Below are positions 22,475 to 33,300 of a stretch of DNA of 64,000 nucleotides, one piece after another. Source of the stretch: Escarpia spicata (lineage: Eukaryota > Annelida > Polychaeta > Sabellida > Siboglinidae); the NCBI GenBank assembly GCA_963995525.1, contig OZ023210.1:64964921-65028920 (forward strand), read 5' to 3'. The notes below the pieces were generated by a model that saw only the letters and a list, made by a program, of their open reading frames with translations, searched no databases and was not told the DNA's origin. Position numbers and translations under genes: made by a program. Each line of letters starts with the position of its first letter. Position 1 is the first letter of the stretch.

Positions 22475-24912
22475 TTTTTTGTTTTCATGTTGACATTTCT
22501 TGTCTGCCTGTACATAAATTTTAATTTAGCATTTGATTTGCAAACTATCTTCTCAGCCACACCTTCTCCAGTTAGTGACTGATCTAACTCTACACCTAGG
22601 TATTTAACATGCGTCTGACACGTCAATGTGTTGCCAGCACATTTCACCTGAATGGAGTTGCATGTGTGGAGTTTACGTTTCGATCCAAAAAGGATTGATT
22701 CAGTTTTCCCTAGATGGAGGGACAGTTTGTTATTTATCAGCCATTCTCTGGCTGCCTCAAGCTCCGAAGAGAGACTTTCTTGGATGTGTTGGGTGTTCTT
22801 ACCCGAAGCTATCAGAGCCGAATCGTCAGCGTACAAAAGAAGTTTGCAGCAAACAGCCGATGGAATATCATTAATATAGATTAGAAATAGTAAGGGTCCG
22901 AGAATTGACCCTTGAGGTACACCACATGTGACAGTCATCGGTTTGGATAAGGTACCACCAATGTCAACTGATTGTTGTCGTTCATATAAATATAATTGAA
23001 ACCAGACTATGGCAGATTTGTGAAGTCCTATAGCTTCGAGTTTTTGAAGCATAATTTTATGGTCTACGGTGTCAAAGGCCTTCTGAAGGTCAAGAAGCAC
23101 CATACCTATATAATTACCTTTATCTTGCTCCTGTTTTAGGAAGTCTGTGAGATGTACTAAACATGTTTCAGTAGAATATGAGGATCTAAAACCAGATTGA
23201 TATTCATATAGGATCTGATGTGCTTGGAGATACTCGTCCAGCTGTTGATAGATGATCCTCTCAAATAATTTCGAGATAGTATTAAGAATCGAGATCGGCC
23301 TGTAATTACCGGCTTCCTTCTTACTGTTCTTTTTGTAAATGGGCATCACCCTTGCTGATTTAAGATTTTTTGGAATTTTGCCGGTGGACAAAGACAAATT
23401 TAAAATATGCGCCAAAGGAGATGCAATGTGCTTGGCACCATCCTTGATAAATCTGGGTGACAATAGATCCAAACCAGTTGCCTTGTTTGAGTTTAGTTTG
23501 CTAAGAATACTTAGTACTTTGTTCTCGCTGACTTCACTAAAACAGAAACTATTACTGGTGACACCCATTGACCTGTAGAAGTCTTGGATGTGTTTCTCTT
23601 CATATTTACCATTACTTGGTGGGAGTTTGCCAACCAGTGTTGAGGCTACATTAGTAAAATACTTGTTAAAATGTTCAGATACCACTGATTTATCAAAACA
23701 AATGTTGTTATCGATACCTAGTCCTATACTTCCTGGCTTAGTTTTACACTGAGACGAAGTTCCGAGGCCTTTCAGCATTTGCCATAATTTCTTTGGTTGT
23801 TGTTTGAATTCGTTAGCCTTGTTAGCAATGAAGTCTGATTTGGCCTGTTTCTTCTTATATTGAACCTGATTCCGAAGATAAGTGTATTTTCCGTGCCAAC
23901 TGATGTCTTTAGTCTTTTTGAATTTTGTAAATGCCCGATCTCTTTCATGAATGAGATGCAGTATCTCTCCGGTCATCCATGGGGCGGTACGCTGTTTAAT
24001 CCGGACATACTTCAAAGGGGCAATGTTATCAATAACGGCCATCAACTTAGATTTAAAATGATAAAAAGCCTCGTGTACAGAGTTAATATCCGATACATCC
24101 TGCCAATCTACCTCCTGCAGTTTTGCTTCAAACATTTCCTTACTGTAGTTTTTGAGCGATCTTAAAGTCACACCATTGTGTTGATTAACAGGAATTTTCT
24201 TACATTTGCGTGTACAATGTATTAATTGGTGGTCACTCGAGCCAAGATCTAATACACCACATTGTGTTATTTTATCAGGGTCTGAGATGAGGATGAGATC
24301 TAAGATGGTGGATGTTGTACTGGTAATCCTTGTAGGTGTGTTAATAAGCTGGGTCATATCAAACATAGACATATAATGCTTCAGTGACACATGCAACTGA
24401 TTAGTGTGAGTATTCAGGTGAGAGTAGTCAACGTTAAAGTCACCCATTATGATGAATTCTTGGTTGGTGAAAGAATTACATTCCATGCAGCATTGTTCGA
24501 GTATATTAAAAAAGTCCATCTGTTTGGGTGGACGGTAGCATACACCAATTAAAATAGGTTTGGTCTTAGGTAAATACAGTTCAGCCCAGACAGTTTCTAG
24601 ATTAGTATATATATCGTCTCTCGGTTTGAAAGCAATGTCACTTCTAATGTAGATACGTACACCACCGCCCTCGCGATTCCTGTCGCGCCGGAGAATAGTA
24701 TAGTCAGTGATTTCAATTTCCGAGTCTGTGACCGACGCATCTAACCAAGACTCGGTGATGCCGATCACTGCAACTTTAGTATTAGCTGCGAGAACTCTTA
24801 GATCGTCAAGTTTCGGCAGAAGACTGCGAGAGTTCAAATGAACAAAATTGAGACCCTTTGAACATAAACATTCAAAGTCAAGGGGTCTTTCACTTGATGA
24901 CTGGTCAGCGGG
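22456..24912 (-). CDS. Retrotransposon endonuclease-reverse transcriptase
   Basis: The frame is open from 24912; a TTG at 24837 gives a 793-codon count used for numbering here. Residues 1-225 are an APE-like endonuclease: GITESW with catalytic E29, MGDFNVDY (D133, N135) and LGSSDHQLI (D202, H203). Residues about 490-740 are the reverse transcriptase: YQSGFRSSYSTE fingers, motif A LLDLQKAFDTVDH (D583), motif B GVPQGSILGPLL (640-650) and motif C YADD (669-672, genomic 22822-22833). Catalytic residues look intact. The frame ends prematurely at 22456 because of an apparent one-base loss in the A6 run at 22475-22480. The enzyme would nick the target and prime reverse transcription of its own RNA. 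Confidence 0.93.
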   Translation of the reverse strand, partial: PADQSSSERPLDFECLCSKGLNFVHLNSRSLLPKLDDLRVLAANTKVAVIGITESWLDASVTDSEIEITDYTILRRDRNREGGGVRIYIRSDIAFKPRDDIYTNLETVWAELYLPKTKPILIGVCYRPPKQMDFFNILEQCCMECNSFTNQEFIIMGDFNVDYSHLNTHTNQLHVSLKHYMSMFDMTQLINTPTRITSTTSTILDLILISDPDKITQCGVLDLGSSDHQLIHCTRKCKKIPVNQHNGVTLRSLKNYSKEMFEAKLQEVDWQDVSDINSVHEAFYHFKSKLMAVIDNIAPLKYVRIKQRTAPWMTGEILHLIHERDRAFTKFKKTKDISWHGKYTYLRNQVQYKKKQAKSDFIANKANEFKQQPKKLWQMLKGLGTSSQCKTKPGSIGLGIDNNICFDKSVVSEHFNKYFTNVASTLVGKLPPSNGKYEEKHIQDFYRSMGVTSNSFCFSEVSENKVLSILSKLNSNKATGLDLLSPRFIKDGAKHIASPLAHILNLSLSTGKIPKNLKSARVMPIYKKNSKKEAGNYRPISILNTISKLFERIIYQQLDEYLQAHQILYEYQSGFRSSYSTETCLVHLTDFLKQEQDKGNYIGMVLLDLQKAFDTVDHKIMLQKLEAIGLHKSAIVWFQLYLYERQQSVDIGGTLSKPMTVTCGVPQGSILGPLLFLIYINDIPSAVCCKLLLYADDSALIASGKNTQHIQESLSSELEAAREWLINNKLSLHLGKTESILFGSKRKLHTCNSIQVKCAGNTLTCQTHVKYLGVELDQSLTGEGVAEKIVCKSNAKLKFMYRQTRNVNMKTKNYLLLP

Positions 24913-25484
24913 TCACCATCTGTGACTGACAGGTGGTCGTTGCCATCAGGACAACGGCCCTCATCTCGGTTGTTAGATTGTGTGAAGATCGACTGACGGT
25001 CGCTGATGTTGTCGTCGGCCTGGTCATCAGCAAACGGGAGGGCTTGAAGTGAGCATCGATCACACAGAAACGTAAAGAAATCACCGCTGTTGCAGATATC
25101 ATCGTATGCTTCGTCTGTAAAAACTCCAGCATATTTGTTGTGTGTCCACTGGCCGCAGGAGTCACAGGAGATAGCTCTACTGCGGGCAGTGACACCTTTG
25201 AAACAACGACTACACGGGTGTTTTGGCGTGTAGTTTCTCTTGTGCCCAGCAGGGCCTGGGTTGGTGCTCATATCGCCGCTTTTCATAAGTAATAGTAGCG
25301 TTGAAGTTGATGGCGAGACGTTGTAGAAATAGTTCTCTGTAGTCACCGAACGTCTGCAGAGTTTACAAATTGCTCGTTTAGTCTTGTGGTTAAGGCGGTC
25401 GAACTTGTGAATGGCTGACAAAACAATATCACTGCTTACTTCTACAGAGTCTGTGAAAGGGTAGCCTGTGGAATTAGGCGTCAC
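24834..25484 (-). CDS. Retrotransposon N-terminal part: 2A-like motif and PHD-like finger
   Basis: 216 codons. Residues 63-78 read LLLLMKSGDMSTNPGP, a hydrophobic stretch ending in NPGP like the 2A-type ribosome-skipping sequences reported in APE-type retrotransposons; the usual D(V/I)ExNPGP has S in place of E here. Residues 91-144 form a PHD-like zinc finger: C91-C94, C107-C110, H115, then C141-C144. The expected cysteine after the histidine is Y118, so one zinc ligand is missing. An extra CxxC lies at 40-43. The frame stops at 24834. The endonuclease frame is open upstream to 24912, overlapping this one, so a one-base shift between 24834 and 24912 probably separates parts of a single original protein. 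Confidence 0.85.
   Translation of the reverse strand: MTPNSTGYPFTDSVEVSSDIVLSAIHKFDRLNHKTKRAICKLCRRSVTTENYFYNVSPSTSTLLLLMKSGDMSTNPGPAGHKRNYTPKHPCSRCFKGVTARSRAISCDSCGQWTHNKYAGVFTDEAYDDICNSGDFFTFLCDRCSLQALPFADDQADDNISDRQSIFTQSNNRDEGRCPDGNDHLSVTDGDPLTSHQVKDPLTLNVYVQRVSILFI
25251..25298 (-). other. 2A-like translational recoding motif
   Basis: Encodes residues 63-78 of the N-terminal retrotransposon frame, ending GDMSTNPGP. In active 2A sequences the ribosome skips the bond between the final G and P, here G77 and P78. The upstream leucine run and NPGP are present, but the acidic residue two places before N is serine, so activity is uncertain. Confidence 0.65.
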
Positions 25485-25520
25485 ACCCTGGTGTACTGTT
25501 CTTATGTTTGTAGAATATAA

Positions 25521-28500
25521 GTCTCTCTGGTATGCACTGCATTTGGTGAAGCAGTGAAGAAAAAAAAAAATAGTGAAATTGCTACACTTCCTGATGCCAT
25601 GTCAGCTTAAGGATCAATATGAAGTCGTAATGTTAGCGCATGACCGAGCACAAGTTGTGTCAATTGTCCAGGGCAGTGAAGTCATGCATGATGTGCAGTC
25701 AAGGATCTCATTGTTGACGTCTCGCATGACTGAATCACAGCTTGTTAATGTCACACAGGTGCACGCAGATATATAGAAAATTGTAAAATCACAAAATGTC
25801 ACGTTCACTTACTAAAATCATGTAGTCCTATAGAGTCTTGGTGTGTTCATGGGGTTGTGTGCGAAAATATAGTACTGTGAAATGGTTCAAACTTGTATAG
25901 TTTACACTATTTCACAGAGCACATCGTAGGAGCAGCCAGTGACGTAAGGAGACACTTGAGCCGTAAATGGCTTGAGCTAACATTCTCCACCTGCTATTGT
26001 TTGATGGAAACTGTGACTAATGTGTAATTGGTCACTGGCAGTAGCTTGTGTCAACAGACAGCATTAAGCCACTAGACCCCTGTTAAACTGGACAGTTGCC
26101 TGTAGGTTTTAAACTGTGTCAAACAGTGAGTCTACCTTTTGCTCTCAAATAATCTGTCCTCTTAGTTTTACACATGAAGACATATTCTGGCATAACTTGA
26201 TAAGTCTTTGTAGCAGCACATTTGTACTTCCAGTGTATCATTGCAACATAACATACATATTACATACTGTGTGCCACATTTGAATGTTGTGCATTTAATA
26301 TTTCCATGCAATCCATTTGCATATATAATGTAAAACTTCAACAGCCGTTTACTTCATTTTCACTTTTTGATCCCTACCATGTTCAATGCTCCATAACTTT
26401 GCCAATTTTTGTAGCAGTCATATTTTTTGAAACCGTGTAAAGCACCCTACCAAACCTTTACAAGGATGTAAGAAAACAATGTTACAATTTTTTCGACTTA
26501 TCACTCATTTGGTCAGCCGGGATCACATATAGATGTATTAGTCCAAAGGACTTCAGGGCCACTTGGCCCATTTTTTTTTATATTTCTTATTCTGTAAATT
26601 ATAGTTTTGCAAATTTACCAGTCTGGCCAGCGCAATAGTAAATGTATGGCACACGGTATATATTTTTTTCTTTTATATCATTTTATCTTTAGATTACGTA
26701 TTATGTGAAATAAAGTTTCAATGGTGTTGAGGATATGGTATGGTATGGTATGGGGCATGTTGATTCACTGGAAATTTGTATTTAAAAGCTGGACGATCTA
26801 AGAATGCAAGTTTGACGTGTCCCACCTTGACCCAGCCTGAACACTGTCTTTCCAGCCAGTTTGACCTGAGCCCTGTGAGATGGCATAAACTGAGCTGACC
26901 GTACAACACAGGCCCTACAACATAGAAAATGACCAGTGAAGATATTTCAAAGTAATTGGGAGTAAACAGCATTCCTTGCAACAGGTGCATGCACCTGGTC
27001 ACCACATCTATGAGCACCTTGTTCCAGTTGCATCAAACAGGTTGAGAAATGGCTCGAGACATGTCTGTCCTGCATAGCTATGTATAGGGGGAGCTGTAGT
27101 GCGCACCTGTTGTCGCCTGTCACACCACCAGGTGGTCGTATAAACCCCCTCACTTTGCAGCGAGTCGGCACCGAAAATACGACATGTTTTTGTGTAGAAA
27201 AAACCTGTCAGAAATATGTGTCTGTGTGTATGGGGGTACTTTATGCACTGAGGTTTCAGCGAGTCTGTTTCATCATTTCATGTCGAACACCTGAGCTGTT
27301 TTGAAGGGAATTCCATGATTGTTCTTATGCAAGCAGTTTTTCTACAGTAGAAATATGTCGGAAATTGAGCAGTTAGATGAAAGGTTTTTAACAACAACAC
27401 TTGGATTAATAGTAAGAAGCTTTATGTGCACACTGTCTTGAACTTAGAACACATTTCAGTCTCGCCATTGCTGCTGTATTCATGCGTCTGAATCATCTTA
27501 CAGCACTTGTAGAATCGAAAATAATTCTCATATTGCTAATATTTTGCAATCATACGTTGATTTCTTTTGCATAAGGAAGCATTGTTTTAAAAAGTGAAAA
27601 TGATTAATTATGTAGAACAGATTTCTAGTGATATCAAGATGTACATATCTTGAACTATAATCACGATTCAGTTGGAATATCATGACAGAACATGTAGGGA
27701 TGTGAAATCTACAGCCCACTGTGGCAGGAAGTGCATAGGTGTAACTTGAAATAGTTTGCCCCCATAAGAAGTGGTGTGAAATGTGCAGGCAGCTTGAAAT
27801 GAGTTGAATATCCCAGTTGTGACGTGAGGAGACAGCTTTACCTATTCATCCTGGCATTCCTTGAGGATTCTGGGAATATTGCAATTGATCATCGTCAGAA
27901 AGAGGAGTCGTGGAGGATGATTGGTTGAGTCTTCCCGTTATCACATCCCAGGGTGGCTGCAACATGCCTGGCAGTGCTAAAAAGTCAGGAAATGGTGCAG
28001 AGAAGTAGGGTGATTTCTTGCCTGATTGGCCCTGTTCTCCAGATCGTGTTGCAATACAAATTGCTTGTGTAATCAACAAACTAAGTTATCATTTTTTTTC
28101 TATTTCTGCCGTCACTATGCAGCTGTGTAGGTGTTTGTGTCTGGCACAATGGAACAAGTTCACTTCAGTCTTGTCGCAGTCTGTCTCCCGCATTTAATGT
28201 CCAGTCACCTGTGATCACTGATAGATAGAGAGCATTTTCACAAATTTTCTGCACAGGGTCACTTTGTGGAAAATTCTTGAAAATTTAAAATCCACCCAAT
28301 CTTGATACCTTTCAATTTGTTTCCACAAATCTTGTGACGAATGTTGAAAAGTTGGTGCATTCTGCAAAAGAGCCACTGTGTGAATACAAGTGTGGCTTAT
28401 ATTGATTGTTACCGCATGAATTAGCTAATGCAGTACTACATTCAGTATTCAATGGACCAACATGTCCCATGTGAAAGTGCTCAAAAATATTCACATGTCA

Positions 28501-28774
28501 CACCAAAACGCTATTTTAAACGGGACTTGTTCAGTGCATAATGGTGGACAGACACTGAATGTGGTCTTACACCACTTGACCTCCCAAGACAGATGACCCT
28601 GAGTAGGACAAATGGGCAGTCTGAGCTGTGAGAGTGGGACTTGGCTCCCCCTCCTGCAGCCTCCCTCTCAATCACCCCCAGTCTCAGGGGGTGTCTTCAT
28701 TGTCCAGCCCCCCCTACAATATGCACAACAATTAACTTAGGGTTCTTTAGGCTTCTTTAATATATTGCAATATT
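25521..28774. other. Mostly unique AT-rich DNA with dispersed-repeat traces
   Basis: No gene recognised. 25995-26130 contains gactaatgtgtaattggtca, agacccctgttaaactgg and taaactgtgtcaaacagtga, related to parts of 20240-20446 and 28993-29060. Near 26540, attagtccaaaggact and a nearby aggggccact-like stretch resemble an inverted end of the dispersed family at 19744. A ggtat pentamer is repeated about four times at 26735-26755. Open frames under 100 codons have no recognisable domain. Confidence 0.5.
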
Positions 28775-29060
28775 TAGTCCTTTGGGCCAAAGGTCTATTA
28801 GGGTAGTGTCACTGTACACAAGAAATTTGTATTTGATTGAATCATTCTAAGGGCACCTCAGGGCCTCCCAAAAAAATTAATGTTCACATTTTGTCTGTAT
28901 CTGCCTGGACTAGGTTGGCAGAGTGCCAATTGATTGTGTATTATACCCACTTCACCCCCACCCCACTGTGGAGCCTAGGTTCTCTGCCTGCTTGCATACA
29001 GGTTTTAAGCTGTATCTTCCCAGTGTCAAACAGTGGGCTGTAACTAATGTGTAATGGGAA
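28770..29060 (+). repeat. Dispersed repeat copy (family of 19744 and 20424)
   Basis: tagtcctttgggccaaaggt at about 28775 and tgtatttgattgaatcattc at about 28829 match the element at 19744. Downstream, acaggttttaagctgta, gtgtcaaacagtggg and aactaatgtgtaatggg match motifs near 26100. The motifs keep a similar neighbourhood at three loci in the window. Confidence 0.7.
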
Positions 29061-30050
29061 TCCCTACTGACTGGTAGAACCTGAGGAACTTTAAAACAGC
29101 AGTAGACATAATTATCAATGCAATATAAAGTTATGATATAGGATTAAAATAACTTAGGCATAAAATAGTATATAAAGTAAAATAACATAGGTATACTCGA
29201 AAAGGTTAAAGCATATTTACACAACAATTTTAAGGAGTACAGTACTGTATTAATAAGATGTTTTACTATACATGTTGCAGCTATTCCGTCACTCATTACT
29301 ACTGTTTTTAACTGTCATTACTACTGTTTTAAGTCAAAATACATGCTATGCATATGTACCTTGTTAACAAATAAAATCTCATAGTTCATTTCTTTCTTCT
29401 TCCCATTCTGGAGGAGGGTGTAGGGACAAAAGGAGAACAGATAATGCGTGTGCATTTTCTTAAACAATGTTTTACTGTGCTACATGCGAGATTGCAGCTC
29501 ACCAACTCTCCTGCAAGGTTTCTACAGCCACTGGAAATCAGCCTAAATAGCAAAGTATCAGGATAAAATCTGACAGTAGTTTTTAATAACACATTAACTA
29601 AGTTATACAATATTCACGAAATGGTCTACTTAAATACTTTATTTCCAGGTGTATCTTCACTGACATGCATATAGTCTAGAGAGCTACTAAACATGTCAAC
29701 ACTTTACTTCCATCATAACTCTTAATGATCTGTAACTATGATTCACCAAAAAACATTTAATTAATAATTAATAAAAACTCACAATATAGTCCACAAATAA
29801 TATTTCCTTTTCTTTTAACAAAAACAAAATTATTAGTGAAATTTAGTAGTATTTAAATACATTTACTTGTTGATTTTGCAGTTCAACACTATTTTATGTA
29901 TTTTAATATGTTGTGAATTGCCAGGAACAATTTTGGATCTGGCGCTTTGTCAAATAAAATATATTATTATACATTTGTACCTGCCATTTGTTCAGGTTCA
30001 AAACCTACCTAAAGACACTTACAGGATGATTTCTAGTAAATTTTTAATAA
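29061..30050. other. Unique AT-rich sequence, no gene seen
   Basis: About 1 kb with runs such as ttaattaataattaataaaa near 29760. No exon, RNA gene or array recognised. Confidence 0.45.
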
Positions 30051-30130
30051 GTGAAAAAGTTAAAATAAAATGTATTTTAGCATCTGCTGTGTGAAAAAGT
30101 TACAATAAAATGTATTTTAGCATCTGCTGT
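30051..30130 (+). repeat. 40-bp direct tandem duplication
   Basis: gtgaaaaagtta(a/c)aataaaatg followed by tattttagcatctgctgt occurs twice with one visible difference. A second two-copy duplication (about 30225-30315, motif gtgtactctatgtatagaag) lies just downstream. Confidence 0.85.
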
Positions 30131-30315
30131 GTGCTGTGTAAAAACTATATTTTTAACTATCCTTGAGCCATTTTGTATGTAGCCAGTTGCATTGTGGTTG
30201 ACAGGTACAAGCACAGTGAGTACTTGACTCATTCATGTGTCTGTGTACTCTATGTATAGAAGGTGCAGTTGTCGTTGACTCAGTTATTCATGTGCGTGTG
30301 TACTCTATGTATAGA

Positions 30316-30778
30316 AGAGTTCAGTTGGCTCTTTGATCTTCACCTGAAGCTTAACTAAGCAAACTTGAGGTGTTGACTGGTTTTATAGCTGTTTTCGAGC
30401 TCCATTGTGCGGCCGGGCATCTGTGAAACTTTGCTGATGTTTCAAGTGTGACAGCCATATGCAAAGGCATTAAAGCAGACTTTCGTGTAGTCGCCACCAA
30501 ATTTGAGGTGTGTTAATACACCACCTATAATGTACATTCAAGCCAAGACTCTCACAAGAGACAACCTGCCAGGGTAGAGGTTGGTCAGTCTGATGTATGG
30601 CCTGTTCTGGTTTACCCATCTGTGGTCAGCATAGACTGACCGCGAACTGAGGGTTCATTGCACAGTTGTGAGGTCACTCCTTGTGAATGATTTGTCTTGT
30701 TTGCGTCCATTAACGAGAATTGAAGATCATAATTAGTGTCAGGCTGCAAGATGGATGAGTTGTCAACATGTAGACAAC
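30316..30778. other. Unique spacer, no gene seen
   Basis: About 460 bp of mixed sequence. A 68-codon minus-strand frame (30612-30818) partly overlaps the following array and has no recognisable features. Confidence 0.4.
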
Positions 30779-30986
30779 AATTCCAGGATTCTAGGGAATA
30801 ATTCCAAGGTTCTACCAAACAATTTCACGCTTCTAGGAACAATTCTATGGTTCTATGAAACAATTTCCAGTTTCTGGGGAACAATGCCATGGTTGTAGGG
30901 AATAATTCCACGGTTCTGGGGAACATTTCCAGAGTTCTAGGGACCAATTCCATAGTTCTAGGAATAATAATTCCAGGTTTCTGGAA
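30779..30986 (+). repeat. 21-bp degenerate minisatellite, about 9.7 copies
   Basis: Units resemble attccacggttctggggaac with heavy substitution; most remain 21 bp. This is the most decayed array in the window, so it is probably old. Confidence 0.85.
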
Positions 30987-31168
30987 AGGGTGGGGGCAGT
31001 TGCAGGGTTACAGGGTTACAGGGTGTTATTTCATAAGCTGTCTGCACCAGGCAGCTGTATGTGGTTAACCCTCAGACAGCTGAGTATTTCTGCATGAACT
31101 TATCACTTGTGCCTGTTGATTCTAAGTCTGCCTCCAGATGTCACTGCTTGTGTGTGTTGCTGTCTCGG

Positions 31169-31288
31169 AGTCACAAGTCACTAGTCTGTGCTCATTTCAC
31201 AAATCACTAGTCTGTGCTCATTTCACAAATCACTACCGGTAGTCTGTGCTCATTTCACAAGTCACTAGTGGTGGTCTGTGCCCATTTC
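31169..31288 (+). repeat. About 27-bp tandem repeat, 4 copies
   Basis: cactagtctgtgctcatttc plus acaaat, with one copy carrying an insertion (actaccggtagtctg) and one with gtggtggtctg. Confidence 0.85.
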
Positions 31289-31842
31289 TCCATCGTTCTG
31301 GTGGTGATTTTTTGACATTCCTGTTCATGGTAACATGCTTAGCAATTCTAGTTTGTTGTAATTTCAAGTTCTGAAGATTGTATGTATTATGGAGTTTTTT
31401 ATTTGATGATGTAATACGACCCAAAAACAAGAATAACATAATTGTTGTGAATATCAAGAATAATATCTATTGAACTTTACTTGACGGTCACTTTGGGAAT
31501 ATAGCCACCTTGCACTTAACGTCACCCCACTAAAGTCCCATAGAGGGTAACTTACAGGAAACTAGTTGCACCAATACAGTCACCCCAATATTTAGGTCGT
31601 CTTTGCCCAGCCCTAAAGGTGTTCTTAATAGTGAGCTTATATTGTACCTCCTTACTGCAGCCACCACATTGGCTAGTTCGTGTGGGATCATGCCAGGTAA
31701 TCATGCCAGGTAATCATGCCAGGTAATGTGGTGCTTCTATGAGCCAGTCATCAATTCAGTGCCTTTAGGTGATCAGGTGTTGTCACAATGTCCCTGCCTG
31801 TGCCAAACTAATGTGTGTAGCCAGTTGTGTGAACTCTCATGC
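31289..31842. other. Mostly unique spacer
   Basis: No gene seen. It contains a 13-bp triplication (atcatgccaggta units) at about 31687-31727. Confidence 0.5.
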
Positions 31843-32138
31843 CAAGCACTGCCAAGTGAAGTGTCTAGTCGTTGACACTGTGCCATGCACTGCCAAGTGA
31901 AGTGTCTAGTCGTTGACACTGTGCCATGCACTGCCAAGTGAGGTGTCTAGTCGTTGACACTGTGCCATGCACTGCCAAGTGAGGTGTCTAGTCATTGACA
32001 CTGTGCCATGCACTGCCAAGTGAGGTGTCTAGTCGTTGACACTGTGCCATGCACTGCCAAGTGAGGTGTCTAGTCGTTGACACTGTGCCATGCACTGCCA
32101 AGTGAGGTGTCTAGTCGTTGACACTGTGCCATGCACTT
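31843..32138 (+). repeat. 41-bp minisatellite, 7 copies
   Basis: gtcgttgacactgtgccatg followed by cactgccaagtgaggtgtcta. gtcgttg (or gtcattg) marks at 31868, 31909, 31950, 31991, 32032, 32073 and 32114 are evenly spaced by 41 bp. Confidence 0.95.
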
Positions 32139-32286
32139 GTATGACTTGCTAATCTAATTTGTAGAATACCTTGCAACAGACACAGTTTTGGCAGTGTTAG
32201 CACTGACCCTCCAGAAGACCTGTTTAATCTCATACCTCACTCACACTATGTGCCAATTTAACCACATTCACACATACCACATAAAA

Positions 32287-32754
32287 ACCTTTGCAATTCC
32301 TACAAACAATCTTTTGCACCTCCCACATACAATCCTTTGCACCTCCCACATACAAACCTTTGCACCTCCCACATACAATCCTTTGCACCTCACACATACA
32401 ATCCTTTGCACCTCCCACATACAATCCTTTGCACCTCACACATACAATCCTTTGCACCTCCCACATACATGTACAATCCTTTGCACCTCCCACATACAAT
32501 CCTTTGCACGTCCCAGATACAATCCTTTGCACGTCCCACATACAAACCTTTGCACGTCCCACATACAAACCTTTGTACCTCCCACATACAATCCTTTGCA
32601 CCTCCCACATACAATCCTTTACACCTCCCACATACAATCCTTTGCATGTCCCACATACAAACCTTTGCACCTCCAACATACAATCCTTTGCACCTCCCAC
32701 GTACAATCCTTTGCACCTCCCGCATACAATCCTTTGCACGTCCCACATACAAAC
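32287..32754 (+). repeat. 23-bp minisatellite, about 20 copies
   Basis: acatacaatcctttgcacct plus ccc, with alternations aatcc/aaacc and cacctcc/cacgtcc and one 6-bp insertion (tgtaca) near 32470. It joins the 36-bp array directly at 32755. Long open frames on both strands follow from the period. Confidence 0.95.
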
Positions 32755-33300
32755 AGTACATCACTGAGTGAGGCCAGTGCGCACTATGCCAGTACATCAC
32801 TGAGTGAGGCCAGTGCGCATTATGCCAGTACATCACTGAGTGAGGCCAGTACGCATTATGCCAGTACATCACTGAGTGAGGCCAGTACGCATTATGCCAG
32901 TACATCACTGAGTGAGGCCAGTGCGCATTATGCCAGTACATCACAGAGTGAGGCCAGTACGCATTATGCCAGTACATCACTGAGTGAGGCCAGTACGCAT
33001 TATGCCAGTACATCACTGAGTGAGGCCAGTGCGCATTATGCCAGTACATCACAGAGTGAGGCCAGTACGCATTATGCCAGTACATCACTGAGTGAGGCCA
33101 GTCCGCACAATATCCAGTACATCACTGAGTGAGGCCAGTGCGCATTATGCCAGTACATCACAGAGTGAGGCCAGTGCGCACTGTGCCAGTACATCACTGT
33201 GTGAGGCTAATGCGCACTATGCCAGTGCATCACTGTGTAAGGCCAGTATGCACTATGCCGGTGCATCACTGAGTGAGGCCAGTGCACACTATGCCAATGC
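32755..33300 (+). repeat. 36-bp minisatellite, about 15 copies
   Basis: agtacatcactgagtgaggc followed by cagtgcgcattatgcc. Variants include ctgag/cagag and gtgcgc/gtacgc. One unit near 33110 has an extra base that breaks the 12-codon frame (STSLSEASAHYA on plus, encoded repeatedly from about 32755). An open frame of 314 codons (32188-33132) runs from flanking DNA through the 23-bp array into this one. With no splice or domain support I treat it as fortuitous. Confidence 0.95.

Larger units (their letters stand above)
21567..25520 (-). mobile_element. CR1/L2-type non-LTR retrotransposon, near complete
   Basis: The minus-strand element has its protein start near 25484 and its 3' end near 21567. 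Domain order is 2A-like motif, PHD-like zinc finger, APE-type endonuclease, reverse transcriptase and the C-terminal region typical of CR1-group elements. A roughly 400-bp 3' UTR (21567-21976) ends in ataaataatcaatcaaatc, an AT-rich short-repeat tail of the kind seen at CR1/L2 3' ends. Two apparent one-base frameshifts (between 24834 and 24912, and in the A6 run at 22475-22480) split one probable long frame into three. No target-site duplication is evident and the 5' boundary is uncertain. The near-intact frames suggest a fairly young insertion. Confidence 0.9.
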
